A stretch of 64,000 nucleotides of DNA, from assembly GCF_012843265.1 (NCBI RefSeq), contig NZ_JABAIT010000006.1:118876-182875 (forward strand), written 5' to 3'. The stretch is from Bacillus sp. DNRA2 (GTDB lineage: Bacteria; Bacillota; Bacilli; Bacillales; Cytobacillaceae). Of this stretch, positions 8,970 through 17,110 are shown one piece after another. A program made the translations under genes and the position numbers. Position 1 is the stretch's first letter; the number at the start of each line of letters is the position of its first letter. The notes under the pieces were generated by a model. The model had not been told where the DNA came from, made no database searches, and saw only the letters and a list, made by a program, of their open reading frames with translations.

Positions 8970-9061
8970 TTTTAAAAAATAAATCTTAAGACTCATCAAA
9001 AATCTTACAGCTTTATCAAATCACAAAAAAATTTACCTAAAAGAAAGTTGTGTGAAGTTAG

Positions 9062-10561
9062 ATGACAAACACACTAACAGAGAAAAACGTGTCTGGATCA
9101 CAAGAGTTCTCGGTCAAATCAATTCTTGCGCCGCTGCTTGCGGTCATTATTGGGATGATTATGGTTATTTTAGATAGCACAGTCGTTAATGTGGCCATAC
9201 CGAAATTAGTGGATTATTTTGATACCGATCTGAAAACTGTTCAATGGACGGTAACTGGTTACACATTAGCGCTATCTGCCGTTATTCCACTCGCGGGATG
9301 GATGACAGATAAATTTGGCGCCAAGAAAATCTTTCTGATTACGATTGCTTTATTTACAATGGGATCTGTGCTTTGTGCGATTGCCCAATCACCGAGCCAA
9401 TTAATCGCTTTCCGGGTTATTCAGGGCTTGGGTGGCGGAATGGTTGCGCCAATCGGGATGGCGATGGTCTTTAAACTTGCTCCGCCTCATAAACGGGGAT
9501 CCATCATGGGAATGCTTGGGGTGCCGATGCTGCTTGCGCCGGCGCTCGGTCCGGTTTTATCAGGTTGGCTTGTTGACTATGTTAGCTGGCACTGGATTTT
9601 CATGATTAATCTGCCAATCGGCATCATCGCCTTGATTGTCGGAATGAAATACCTTCCAAAAGGGGAACCACATGAAGCACCACATCTTGATAAAATTGGA
9701 ATGCTGATTGCGCCGATTGCCTTTGCGATGCTGACATACGGTGTCAGTGAGGGCGGAACGAGTTGGACTTCGACGAATACCATCGTCGGTTTAAGCGTTG
9801 GGGGAGGGGCATTGCTCATCTTCATCGTCGTCGAGCTCATGCAAAAACAGCCGTTATTAGAGTTGCGCGTATTTCGCTCGTCCGATTTTACCCGAGGAAT
9901 TATTCTGGCCTGGATGGCCCAAATTGCGTTATTTGGCTCGATGATTTTAACGCCGTTGTACTTGCAGCAGCTAAGAGGCTATACCGCTCTTGAAACAGGC
10001 TTGATTTTGCTGCCACAGGCTTTAGCATCAGGAATTTTCATGCCGATTGGCGGCCGGTTATTTGATAAGGTGGGCGCTCGACCATTAGCATTTACCGGGT
10101 TAGGCATCATTTCAACCGGCTTATTTTTACTATCGCGCATTACCGTGGACACCAGTCTTGGCATGATTCTGTTTTCTTTATTTTTAATGGGAAGCGGAAT
10201 GGGGCTAACGATGATGCCGGTTAACACGCATGTATTGAACTCGGCACCGCGCCGCTTAGTTAGCAGGGTCACGCCGCTAACGACTGCCGCGCAACAGGTC
10301 GTCGTTTCTTTTGCCGTTGCTGGTCTTACAGGATACTTAACCTCGCAAATCGATACACATATGAAGGACGTGGCGAAGGGCGTCAATCCAGCCGAAGCTG
10401 CCACAGCCGGATTTGGCGATACGTATTTCCTAGCAGCGAGCTTGGCGATAGTTGGCTTTCTGTTCAGTCTCCTGCTTCGCAAGCCGAAACAGGTCCCTGA
10501 GGCGGAAGAAGCAACTGCCGAGCATGACCAGCCAGATCCAGCGTTAATGAGTGGACATTAA
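9062..10561 (+). CDS. DHA2-family MFS multidrug exporter (EmrB/QacA type)
   Basis: A 499-residue drug:H+ antiporter with about 14 hydrophobic segments. Motif C-like GVPMLLAPALGPVLSGWLVD and motif A-like GWMTDKFGAKK are present. The segment LDSTVVNVAIPKL near residues 35-50 is the DHA2 signature, as in LmrB, MdrM and EmrB. It probably expels toxic organic compounds from the membrane. A charged tail rich in Glu follows the last helix. It is controlled, by inference, by the divergent TetR gene. A strong intrinsic terminator follows within 10 bp of the stop codon, so it is monocistronic. The substrate cannot be deduced. Confidence 0.92.
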   Translation: MTNTLTEKNVSGSQEFSVKSILAPLLAVIIGMIMVILDSTVVNVAIPKLVDYFDTDLKTVQWTVTGYTLALSAVIPLAGWMTDKFGAKKIFLITIALFTMGSVLCAIAQSPSQLIAFRVIQGLGGGMVAPIGMAMVFKLAPPHKRGSIMGMLGVPMLLAPALGPVLSGWLVDYVSWHWIFMINLPIGIIALIVGMKYLPKGEPHEAPHLDKIGMLIAPIAFAMLTYGVSEGGTSWTSTNTIVGLSVGGGALLIFIVVELMQKQPLLELRVFRSSDFTRGIILAWMAQIALFGSMILTPLYLQQLRGYTALETGLILLPQALASGIFMPIGGRLFDKVGARPLAFTGLGIISTGLFLLSRITVDTSLGMILFSLFLMGSGMGLTMMPVNTHVLNSAPRRLVSRVTPLTTAAQQVVVSFAVAGLTGYLTSQIDTHMKDVAKGVNPAEAATAGFGDTYFLAASLAIVGFLFSLLLRKPKQVPEAEEATAEHDQPDPALMSGH

Positions 10562-10568
10562 ATCAATT

Positions 10569-10617
10569 AGGGTGTTCGAAGGTTTTTACTTGAGACCTTT
10601 TGAACACCCTTTTTTTA
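10569..10617 (+). terminator. Intrinsic terminator of MFS gene
   Basis: The stem AGGGTGTTC (10569-10577) / GAACACCCT (10602-10610), with an inner GAAGGT/ACCTTT extension, is followed by seven T residues. Confidence 0.9.
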
Positions 10618-10647
10618 TAAAAATAAAAATAGTTAGCTCATACCGCT

Positions 10648-10733
10648 GTAACGCAGCAAAGCAGTGGGGGACAGTCCCCCGCTGCTTTACCACGTTGCTG
10701 CGCTGGGGGACTGTCCCCCAGCACTTTAAAGCA
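10648..10733. repeat. Two tandem REP-like palindromes
   Basis: Copies of the GGGGGACWGTCCCCC family centred at 10673 (A) and 10712 (T), joined by CACGTTGCTGC. They lie at the 3' end of cwlC and downstream of the MFS terminator, between convergent genes. Confidence 0.9.
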
Positions 10734-10738
10734 CTACA

Positions 10739-11530
10739 TCACTCTGCGACTACAAATGCTGAGAAGCCGGCGTTTTTGGCCCGCATGACAAGCGCATCCG
10801 CATTGGCCTTATCCTTGAACGCGCCAATTTGCACTTTATAGAGTCCGTCCCGCAGCAATACGACCGCATCGAACCCCTTCGACCGAGCGTCCCCAGCAAG
10901 CTTATCGGCATTCTCCTTCACCTTGAACGCCCCAATTTGCACCTTGTACAAAACTGATGGATTCGGCGATGGTGCTGGTGCCGGTGCCGGTTTCTTCTGC
11001 AAATTAAACGCCCGCGCCAAGCCATTGGCATGTCCCCGCGCCAACGCATCTATGAAACTAGCAGACCGCAATTTCGTCGCATCATTGATATTATCAATAA
11101 ACCCATTTTCTGTTAAAACGGCATCCATATTTGACTCGCGCAACACGTGGAAGTCTGCACTCTTCTTACCGCGATCAACGAAATTCACAACCTTCAACAC
11201 CTCATCGTGAATCGCGTTCCGATACGTCGTCGTCGGCGCCCCCACACCAGGGTATATATAGCTCTCAAAGCCAGTCCCACCGCCGCTGTTAATATGAATG
11301 GATAGATAATAATCTGCGCCCCAACTGTTCGCCGCATTCGTCCGCTGCGACAAACTCACCGTCTGGTCACCCGTCCGGCTCATCAACACCGACACTCCAA
11401 CATATTCATTCTCCAAAATATGTCTGACACCTGAAGCAATCTGCAGCGTCAAGTTCTTCTCTTGTAAGCCATTTCCAACAGCGCCCGAATCTGACCCACC
11501 ATGCCCAGGATCAATAAATATCTTAACCAT
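10739..11530 (-). CDS. cwlC: N-acetylmuramoyl-L-alanine amidase, CwlC type
   Basis: A 263-residue amidase_3 (PF01520) enzyme that cleaves the MurNAc-L-Ala bond of peptidoglycan. Zn and catalytic residues are visible at H10 (DPGHGG), E24, H79 (SIHIN) and E141 (LTENG), the same positions as in B. subtilis CwlC. A Pro/Ala linker (APAPAPSPNPS) leads to two SPOR-like repeats, each beginning LYKVQIGAFK, which bind denuded glycan. There is no signal peptide, as in CwlC, which is made in the mother cell under sigma-K and helps lyse it to free the spore. The ATG at 11530 is chosen because GGAGGT lies 10 nt upstream; a TTG further up would precede this site. A weak CATA-type -10 is present upstream but is not convincing. 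Confidence 0.9.
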   Translation of the reverse strand: MVKIFIDPGHGGSDSGAVGNGLQEKNLTLQIASGVRHILENEYVGVSVLMSRTGDQTVSLSQRTNAANSWGADYYLSIHINSGGGTGFESYIYPGVGAPTTTYRNAIHDEVLKVVNFVDRGKKSADFHVLRESNMDAVLTENGFIDNINDATKLRSASFIDALARGHANGLARAFNLQKKPAPAPAPSPNPSVLYKVQIGAFKVKENADKLAGDARSKGFDAVVLLRDGLYKVQIGAFKDKANADALVMRAKNAGFSAFVVAE

Positions 11531-11765
11531 CTTGATTATCACCTCCACTATCAATATATGAGAAAAATAAAAATGTGCTTGGACATCAAGGTAAAATGCT
11601 CACACACTTTCTAACCCTGCCCGGCCTAGCTAGTAACTTCACAAGCTAATTAATTTTAATAACCGAATATTCTTGATAAAATAACCATCAGATTTATTTT
11701 TATAAAAAATAAAAACGACAGACACCTTATCCATACGAGAATGAATAAAAGGAGAGACAGAAATC
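11531..11765. other. Divergent gap between cwlC and folE
   Basis: AT-rich spacer of 235 bp. A TTGATA at 11673-11678 could be a -35 for folE, but no well-spaced -10 is convincing. The folE ribosome-binding site is AGGAG about 11 nt before its ATG. No riboswitch-like fold was recognised. Confidence 0.4.
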
Positions 11766-12407
11766 ATGTCTATCGAGCATACAATGTTAAAAGAAAACCT
11801 TGAGCTATTTGGAAAATTAAACAAAGACGGAAAAAGCATAGAACAAGCCCAAAATTTCATGAAAGCCTTAAAAGATTTAATGGCACTTTGCGGCGACGAC
11901 CCAAACCGTGATGGGCTCCAAGAAACACCGCTCCGAGTCTTAAAAGCATTCCTCGAGTACACAGAGGGTTACAAAGAAGACCCGAAAGAGCATCTCAAAA
12001 AGACCTTCGACGTCAATCATCAGGAAATCGTCATGGTCAAGGACATCGAATTTTACTCCATGTGCGAGCACCACTTTGCACCATTTTTCGGAGTGGCCCA
12101 TGTTGGCTACATTCCTGGCAGCAAAATCACAGGTCTATCAAAGCTAGGCCGACTTGTTGAAGGCTATGCGAAAAGATTTCAGGTTCAGGAGCGCCTAACC
12201 AATCAAATCGCGGACGCCATCGAGGAAATCCTAGAACCACAAGGAGTTATGGTTGTCATTGAGGCGAAGCATATGTGCATGTGCGGCCGTGGTATCAAAA
12301 AAACGGCAGCCTCGACATCCACCACGGCAGTAAGGGGTTTATACGCAAACGATGCCAGCGCTCGTCTGGAATTTCTAACCCTTCTAGAAAGACAATCTCG
12401 ATTTTAA
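11766..12407 (+). CDS. folE: GTP cyclohydrolase I
   Basis: A 213-residue FolE that converts GTP to 7,8-dihydroneopterin triphosphate, the first step of folate and pterin synthesis. The hallmark motifs are present: GLQETPLRVLKAF, the zinc-binding CEHHFAPFFG, the KxxRxxxGYAKRFQVQERLT region and HMCMCGRGI with the second Zn cysteine. Compared with the roughly 190-residue MtrA of B. subtilis it has an extra N-terminal helix of about 25 residues. It is not followed by mtrB/trp genes but by an SDR gene 15 bp downstream, suggesting a second FolE copy dedicated to a reduced pterin. That role is inferred from gene order. Confidence 0.93.
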   Translation: MSIEHTMLKENLELFGKLNKDGKSIEQAQNFMKALKDLMALCGDDPNRDGLQETPLRVLKAFLEYTEGYKEDPKEHLKKTFDVNHQEIVMVKDIEFYSMCEHHFAPFFGVAHVGYIPGSKITGLSKLGRLVEGYAKRFQVQERLTNQIADAIEEILEPQGVMVVIEAKHMCMCGRGIKKTAASTSTTAVRGLYANDASARLEFLTLLERQSRF

Positions 12408-12422
12408 AAGGGGGGTAATAGG

Positions 12423-13244
12423 TTGAAACATGCAATTATCACCGCTGGTTCCAAAGGACTCGGGAAAAAGGTCACCGAGGCATTCCTCAAGAGTGGCTGC
12501 TCTGTTACGGTAAACTATCGCAGTGACCACACCAGAGTAACGGAACTTAAAGAAGAATGGTCCCATTACCAGGACCGTCTCCAATTTGTTCAAGGCGACA
12601 TTACGAAGAAAGCCGATATCGAGAACATTGTTAGCGAAGCGATGAATCGTTTCGGCCGCATCGACTACCTGGTCAATAATGCTGGCCCTTATGTATACGA
12701 ACAGAAAAAGCTCGTTGATTACGAAGACGAGGAATGGGACATGATTATTAGCGGCAACTTAAGTGCTGTCTATCACTTTGCCAAACTAGTCATTCCGATC
12801 ATGCGTGCGCAGAAGTTTGGCCGGATCATTACCTATGGCTTTCAGGATGCTGAGCACACACCGGGTTGGCTCTATCGCTCGGCCTATGGTGCTGCCAAAG
12901 TTGGCCTTGTTTCACTCACGCGATCGATTGCCATTGAAGAAGCAGCTCACGGCATTACCGCAAACATGGTCTGCCCAGGTGACATCCAAGGTGACATGAA
13001 GGAGAGCGACATTGTCACTGCCCGAACTTCATCGGAGCCTGACCCGGCCAATACGCCAATCGGTCGCTCCGGCACTGGTGAAGACATCGCCCGCCTGATT
13101 AAATTCCTGTGCGAAGACGACTCGGACCTCATCACCGGCAGCGTCATCTCTGCCTCCGGAGCCATCAACGTCGTCAACCGCCGCCGCCACGCTTCAGCGC
13201 AGCAAAGCAGCGGGGGACAGTCCCCCGACGGTTTAAAGCGTTAA
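12423..13244 (+). CDS. SDR family oxidoreductase, tail encoded by a repeat
   Basis: A 273-residue short-chain dehydrogenase with the Rossmann motif TAGSKGLGKK (residues 7-16), the NNAGP element and the catalytic YGAAK. The usual catalytic Ser about 13 residues before the Tyr is not obvious (the region reads TYGFQDAEH), which is atypical. It starts at a TTG with AAGGGGGG about 7 nt upstream and forms an operon with folE; reduction of a pterin, as in FolM or PTR1, is a reasonable hypothesis. The last 18 residues (from HASAQQSS to the end) and the stop codon are encoded by a GGGGGACAGTCCCCC repeat, so the natural C-terminus was probably at or near VVNRRR. Confidence 0.85.
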   Translation: MKHAIITAGSKGLGKKVTEAFLKSGCSVTVNYRSDHTRVTELKEEWSHYQDRLQFVQGDITKKADIENIVSEAMNRFGRIDYLVNNAGPYVYEQKKLVDYEDEEWDMIISGNLSAVYHFAKLVIPIMRAQKFGRIITYGFQDAEHTPGWLYRSAYGAAKVGLVSLTRSIAIEEAAHGITANMVCPGDIQGDMKESDIVTARTSSEPDPANTPIGRSGTGEDIARLIKFLCEDDSDLITGSVISASGAINVVNRRRHASAQQSSGGQSPDGLKR

Positions 13245-13245
13245 A
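13191..13245. repeat. REP-like palindrome inside 3' end of SDR gene
   Basis: Copy of the family (GCTTCAGCGCAGCAAAGC, core, then GGTTTAAAGCGTTAAA) that overlaps the coding sequence and provides its stop codon. Its right arm has diverged from its left arm near GACGG. Confidence 0.9.
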
Positions 13246-13278
13246 GCAGCCTAGAGGCAAATGTAGATTAAAGAAGAG

Positions 13279-13306
13279 AAGCCCACCAAATTTTTGGTGG
13301 GCTTTC
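13279..13306 (+). terminator. Intrinsic terminator of folE-SDR operon
   Basis: Perfect 12-bp stem AAGCCCACCAAA / TTTGGTGGGCTT with a 2-nt loop, then TTT. It lies 34 bp after the SDR stop. Confidence 0.8.
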
Positions 13307-13367
13307 AATGTCATGGTAGTATAATAATCATATTGCGCATAAGAAACCGCCAATGGAGGGAAATCAA

Positions 13368-13484
13368 TTGAACTGGATTACAAAGAACAAAAAAACAATC
13401 ATACTAACACTCATCATCCTCTTCATCATCGCCGCCTTACTCGATCTCAAATACAAAGGAATCCTCTACCAACTCCTTAACTAA
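13368..13484 (+). CDS. Small single-pass membrane protein, 38 aa
   Basis: A short frame starting at a TTG, with GGAGGG (13355-13360) 7 nt upstream. The peptide is MNWITKNKK followed by a 17-residue hydrophobic stretch (TIILTLIILFIIAALLD) and a short polar end. The good ribosome-binding site, positive-inside N-terminus and clean membrane segment support a real small protein. The family is not recognised. It is followed 8 bp later by two palindromic repeats. Confidence 0.5.
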   Translation: MNWITKNKKTIILTLIILFIIAALLDLKYKGILYQLLN

Positions 13485-13492
13485 ACATAAAC

Positions 13493-13587
13493 TTTTTAAC
13501 ACGCTAAAGCGGTGGGGGACAGTCCCCCACCGCTTTAGCGCAGTACCGCATCGGGGGACAGTCCCCCGATGCGGTAAAGTGTTAAAG
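13493..13587. repeat. Two tandem REP-like palindromes
   Basis: The first copy (TTAACACGCTAAAGCGGTG core CACCGCTTTAGCG) and the second (ACCGCATCG core CGATGCGGT) are near-perfect inverted repeats. They lie between the small membrane gene and the convergent MBL gene. Confidence 0.92.
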
Positions 13588-13604
13588 AGAAAATTATTAG
13601 ATAA

Positions 13605-14369
13605 TCAAAATGTATAGGATTCTCCATCATCTGGTACGAAGACATTAGTTGAGAGTCCTTTTTCATTAATAAAGCTTTTAAGCTCTTCTCGGGATAACCC
13701 CCAATGATTGACAGCCTCCATATGAACTGAAATAATTTTGGCCTCAGGCGCAGCCTGATAAACTTGATAAATATCATCTTTCCCCATTACTAAAGAGCCA
13801 CCCACGAGGAACTGATTATCTCCACCATTAACCACAATAATATCTGGTTTATGTGTTTTTATAGCTGCATCGACAGCATCATACCATACCGTGTCACCAG
13901 CTACATAAAGCGTTTTTTCATTGGAGTGTTTGAAAACAACCCCACTTACCTGACCGGTACGTTTTAATATTTCTCCTCTTCCGTGCTTGCCCTTTGTTTT
14001 ACTTAACTGGATACCGTCGTCAAAGACTGTATCATCATGTAAAACTTCAACATTTACAAAACCGACATTTCTTACTTCATCTGCATCCGCTTCATTTTGC
14101 ACAAACACTTTGATCCCCTTAGGCAATACCGCTTTTGCAGTATCATCCCAGTGATCTAAATGTAAATGAGTAACGATGACAGCATCTAGGTTCCTTATGA
14201 TCTCACCAATGGAAATAGGTAAACTGACTAAAGGATTTTTCTGGCATACCCGTAATGAAGGGAGGAATGGCGGGTAACTACCCTTTTCTGCTAAAAATGG
14301 ATCTATTAAAAACCTTTTGCCTGCATATTGAACTACTAATGTAGCATTACGGATTAGTTGTATATTCAT
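13605..14369 (-). CDS. MBL-fold metal-dependent hydrolase
   Basis: A 254-residue metallo-beta-lactamase-fold protein. The metal motif THLHLDHWD (HxHxDH) is at about residues 68-76. A later Asp ligand is in AGDTVWYD, and a final His is in SVHMEAVNHWGLS. The overall pattern (NATLVVQYAGKRFLIDPFLAEKGSYPPF) resembles UlaG-like or YtkL-like cytoplasmic hydrolases. The substrate is unknown. It is divergent from an Lrp-type regulator with a 118-bp gap containing a symmetrical element, so it is a likely target of that regulator. The ribosome-binding site AAGGAG precedes the ATG. Confidence 0.85.
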   Translation of the reverse strand: MNIQLIRNATLVVQYAGKRFLIDPFLAEKGSYPPFLPSLRVCQKNPLVSLPISIGEIIRNLDAVIVTHLHLDHWDDTAKAVLPKGIKVFVQNEADADEVRNVGFVNVEVLHDDTVFDDGIQLSKTKGKHGRGEILKRTGQVSGVVFKHSNEKTLYVAGDTVWYDAVDAAIKTHKPDIIVVNGGDNQFLVGGSLVMGKDDIYQVYQAAPEAKIISVHMEAVNHWGLSREELKSFINEKGLSTNVFVPDDGESYTF

Positions 14370-14399
14370 ATTTTTTAACTCCTTTTCTTAGGATTACGT

Positions 14400-14413
14400 A
14401 TAGTTTATACTAT
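14400..14413. promoter_or_regulatory. Symmetrical element between MBL and Lrp genes
   Basis: ATAGT-TTAT-ACTAT, a perfect 5-bp inverted repeat in the divergent promoter region. AT-rich dyads of this size are typical of Lrp/AsnC binding sites. The assignment is a guess from position. Confidence 0.35.
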
Positions 14414-14487
14414 GACCCAATAACCCTTACATAGATGAAATCAAGTCTTTATGCGGTTTAGCTTGAAAAATGAAAGGAGTTGAAACC

Positions 14488-14898
14488 ATGTTAGATAGTA
14501 CAGATATGCGGATTTTAGATGAACTATCCAAGAACGGTCGCATCAAGATGAAAGAACTGGGTGAGAAGGTCCACTTGACTGGGCAGGCAGCATCAGCGCG
14601 AGTCGCCAAGTTAGAAGATAGCGGCATTATTGAGGGATATACTATTAAAATCAACCAAGTGAAACTGGGGTTTCTTGTTCACGCCATCATCAATATTTAC
14701 ACGAAAAGCGCTCACCATCAACCATATCTCGCATTCTTAAAGACCCAAGAACAATATGTAATCAATAACTACAAAATCAGTGGAGATAGTTGTTACCTGC
14801 TTGAATGTAAATTTCCATCCAATGAGAGATTGGATGAATTTCTGAGCGGCCTTGGAAACTATGTAAATTACAAACTATCAATAGTGATTAACAAATAG
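14488..14898 (+). CDS. Lrp/AsnC family transcriptional regulator
   Basis: A 136-residue feast/famine regulator. The N-terminal winged helix-turn-helix is about residues 5-50 (DMRILDELSKNGRIKMKELGEKVHLTGQAAS in part). The C-terminal RAM/AsnC ligand-binding domain has the usual beta-alpha pattern with SGDSCYLLEC. The ATG at 14488 is preferred because AAAGGAG lies 8 nt upstream; an ATG at 14470 precedes this site. It is similar in size to LrpC of B. subtilis. It is divergent from the MBL hydrolase gene and probably regulates it and itself. Confidence 0.88.
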   Translation: MLDSTDMRILDELSKNGRIKMKELGEKVHLTGQAASARVAKLEDSGIIEGYTIKINQVKLGFLVHAIINIYTKSAHHQPYLAFLKTQEQYVINNYKISGDSCYLLECKFPSNERLDEFLSGLGNYVNYKLSIVINK

Positions 14899-14940
14899 TG
14901 CAGGAATAAAAAAAGAGCGGATATAAAATGGGGCTTCACC

Positions 14941-14983
14941 CCTTCACCGCAGTGGGGGACAGTCCCCCACTGCTTTAACGCAC
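14941..14983. repeat. REP-like palindrome
   Basis: Copy CTTCACCGCAGTG core CACTGCTTTAACGCA between the convergent Lrp and DUF3267 genes. The arms match over about 14 bp. Confidence 0.9.
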
Positions 14984-15013
14984 CACCGCTACAGATTTCA
15001 ATTTTGAAGCCCG

Positions 15014-15619
15014 TTAGCTTTTCCAATAGGTCTTATTTCCGTTACTTATTAACAATCCATTCTTAGGAACTTGAGTAATAATCAGAAGAAATAACAGTAT
15101 ATCTACTGATGATGCTAAAGAATTTAGTATTACCAAGGATTTTAAAGTAGAATTTAATAATCCACAAACCCCCAAGATAATCGTCAAAACAACTGAAATG
15201 ATTACAAATGGTGCTACTGCAACCAGTATAAATCTTGATTTTTGAATCTTTTCTTCAGTGGCGACGAAACCACCTAACCAATGAATCCCAATAATAGTAT
15301 TTTTTGATTTGATAAAATTTGGAATGAATATCAAATGAAGAAATTCGTGAAAAATGACAAGTAGTATTGTAAATAATATTATTTCTAAATTTATTGTAAA
15401 TGAAACCGAATTAGGATATATACCAAAGTCCTTCAGCGAAACATTAGAAAAAATGTTCAATATCCCTATAGAGAAAATTCCATTGATAATCATTAAAGGA
15501 ATAGATAATAAAAAAGTACTTATTAAATTTCTAGGTTCTTTCAATGGAACCCATTCATTTTTAATCAATTCAGAATGTAAACTCTGATTATACTTTGGCA
15601 ATTTGTTACTTATTTTCAC
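15014..15619 (-). CDS. DUF3267 family membrane metalloprotease-like protein
   Basis: A 201-residue protein with four to five membrane segments and an HEFLH motif (HExxH zincin signature) inside the second hydrophobic region, followed by a conserved-looking GIHWLGGF. This fits DUF3267, putative zincin peptidases of Firmicutes. It starts at a GTG with GGAGG 6 nt upstream. The role is unknown; a membrane-embedded protease acting on a regulator or a peptide would be typical for the fold, but nothing here shows the substrate. Confidence 0.75.
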   Translation of the reverse strand: MKISNKLPKYNQSLHSELIKNEWVPLKEPRNLISTFLLSIPLMIINGIFSIGILNIFSNVSLKDFGIYPNSVSFTINLEIILFTILLVIFHEFLHLIFIPNFIKSKNTIIGIHWLGGFVATEEKIQKSRFILVAVAPFVIISVVLTIILGVCGLLNSTLKSLVILNSLASSVDILLFLLIITQVPKNGLLISNGNKTYWKS

Positions 15620-15750
15620 GAAATACCTCCATTTAAATATTTAATAGTTTAGTAAGACCCCAGTCTTAATATATACGTTTATATTTTGTGTAAGGTTTCC
15701 TCTACTGGAAAAATAATACTTTTAATTCATCGAAGCACATTGCTCCAGAG

Positions 15751-15809
15751 CACGCCGCTTCACCGTATCACCGCATCGGGGGACTGTCCCCCGATGCTTT
15801 ACTGCGTGA
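15751..15809. repeat. REP-like palindrome, left border of module A
   Basis: Copy CGCATCG core with central T, then CGATGCTTTACTGCG. It is flanked on the left by CGCCGCTTCACCGTATCAC. Confidence 0.88.
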
Positions 15810-15948
15810 AATCAATCGGAGTGGAAAGTTTAGTTTATAGCAGTGCCAACCAAAACCAACACACAAAAAAGGCATTCCAGCAGCTAAATTTCCCGCCAGA
15901 ACGCCTAGTTATCATAATCAAAATTCCAAAAAAACTTTTTCTCCTTCA
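15805..15948. repeat. Duplicated module, copy A (without DUF3951 gene)
   Basis: A 140-bp non-coding segment that aligns along its length with 16729-16883. The shared landmarks are GTGGAAAGTT, CAGTGCC, ACCAAAACCAAC, AAAAAAGGCAT, CCCGCCAGAACGCC and TTATCATAATCAAAA. On the minus strand AGGCGTTC...GAATGCCTTTTTT forms a terminator, placed downstream of the DoxX gene. In copy B the same sequence continues into a small gene that is absent here. Confidence 0.75.
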
Positions 15949-15997
15949 TCACTTCACCGCATGGGGGGACAGTCCCCCAATGCTTTATTGTATTAAA
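15949..15997. repeat. REP-like palindrome, right border of module A
   Basis: Copy CTTCACCGCATGG core CCAATGCTTTATTGTATTAAA. It is preceded by CTCCTTCATCA, which also precedes the copy at 17111, showing the two belong to the same duplicated block. Confidence 0.88.
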
Positions 15998-16037
15998 GCC
16001 CCCAACTAATCCAGCCTCTTTTGCACTATTAACTAAT

Positions 16038-16532
16038 TCATCCCGTTTTTTTAAATACCATTTTACGAATATATGGAACAACCCAGTAGTCTAAACCAAA
16101 TTTCCCTGCATTAAACCCAGAGAATAGTATGATGAATCCTAAGAATATATCTGTTGGATTGTGGGATACAGTTCCAGCTAAGAAAAATGAGAAGTTCATG
16201 ACTATTCCGAAAAACATGGCTACTGTGGTAAAGCATCCGACAATTAACCCCATTCCTATTAAGAATTCTCCTAAAGGAACAATCGTGTTAAAGAAATCAA
16301 CATTTTGGAGAGCAATATTTTCTAAGAAATGAACATACCAACTATAGACCAAATCGCCATCAGGTCCTTTTACTGGGTTGGCGATTGCATTTTTCAAATA
16401 TCCTGTTGCATCAAAGCCATCCCCAGTTAACTTTCCCCAGCCAGCCACTAACCAGGAGTAACCAAGATAAAGGCGAAGTAATGTTAGAATTCCAGCCGCA
16501 ATTTTATTTTCTCGTAAAAAGCCAACTACCAA
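16038..16532 (-). CDS. DoxX family membrane protein
   Basis: A 164-residue protein with four membrane helices. It fits DoxX/DoxD (PF07681), with the early RLYLGYSWLVAGWGKLTG signature and GEFLIGMGLIVGCFT in the middle. Family members associate with quinones or redox stress enzymes, but the exact role in Bacillus is unclear. The start is a TTG with GGGAG 9 nt upstream. It is monocistronic; a terminator in duplicated module A lies downstream on the same strand. Confidence 0.85.
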   Translation of the reverse strand: MVVGFLRENKIAAGILTLLRLYLGYSWLVAGWGKLTGDGFDATGYLKNAIANPVKGPDGDLVYSWYVHFLENIALQNVDFFNTIVPLGEFLIGMGLIVGCFTTVAMFFGIVMNFSFFLAGTVSHNPTDIFLGFIILFSGFNAGKFGLDYWVVPYIRKMVFKKTG

Positions 16533-16680
16533 TTAAAACATCTCCCTTTGAAATTATTAAATGTCCTAAAACAATAGGGTGTTATCAGTCAGCTATCTAT
16601 AGCGACACACTGTAGTATATAAAAAATGCAAAAATATGGTGATGGGCTTTTGTGTTAAATTCCAATTTTTGGGTGTTGAC

Positions 16681-16733
16681 GCTTTGCGACATCACCGCAA
16701 TGGGGGACAGTCCCCCAGCGCTTTACTGCGTGA
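16681..16733. repeat. REP-like palindrome, left border of module B
   Basis: Copy ACATCACCGCAATG core CAGCGCTTTACTGCGTGA. It corresponds to the copy at 15751 and has the same TACTGCGTGA right edge. Confidence 0.88.
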
Positions 16734-16883
16734 TAGTAATCGGGGTGGAAAGTTCAGTTTCAACAGTGCCGACCAAAACCAAAACCAAAACCAAAACCAA
16801 CAAAAAAGGCATCCCAGAAGCTAAATCTCCCGCCAGAACGCCTTGTTATCATAATCAAAAATCCCAAAAAACTATTTCTCATT
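16734..16883. repeat. Duplicated module, copy B, with terminator
   Basis: Diverged copy of 15805-15948. It carries four tandem ACCAAA/ACCAAC hexamers (about 16773-16801), one of several differences from copy A. On the minus strand GGCGTTC...GGGATGCC followed by TTTTTT (about 16806-16850) is an intrinsic terminator for the DUF3951-like gene, whose 3' end overlaps the last bases of this copy. Confidence 0.75.
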
Positions 16884-17084
16884 TTTATCCTTATCGTCGC
16901 CCCGATCCTCATCTTCAACAATAATTTCCTGTTTCTCATGAAAAGCCACCTGAGATTGTCCAGTAATTTCATCAAAAGGGGTATAAAAGGGTGTGACACT
17001 CTTCTTCTTCCAAAAAACCTTATAAAAACCAATCATCACTAAAATAACAATCACAATAGGTAAACAAATTGCCATTAAACTCAT
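16872..17084 (-). CDS. Small membrane protein resembling DUF3951
   Basis: A 70-residue protein: a hydrophobic helix at about residues 4-24, a basic WKKK, then TPFDEITGQ and a strongly acidic/charged tail (EDEDRGDDKDKNEK). The TPFD.ITGQ element after a single membrane span recalls the DUF3951 family of Bacillus; function unknown. The nearest good ribosome-binding site (AAGGAG) is about 16 nt before the ATG, further than usual. It lies between two palindromic repeats in a block whose sister copy at 15.8-16.0 kb has lost it. Confidence 0.6.
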   Translation of the reverse strand: MSLMAICLPIVIVILVMIGFYKVFWKKKSVTPFYTPFDEITGQSQVAFHEKQEIIVEDEDRGDDKDKNEK

Positions 17085-17110
17085 TGGATTTATCGAAATT
17101 CTCCTTCATT

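Noticed and set aside
11639..11962. Minus-strand frame opposite the start of folE
   Set aside because: Overlaps a clear FolE coding region; no ribosome-binding site and no family resemblance.
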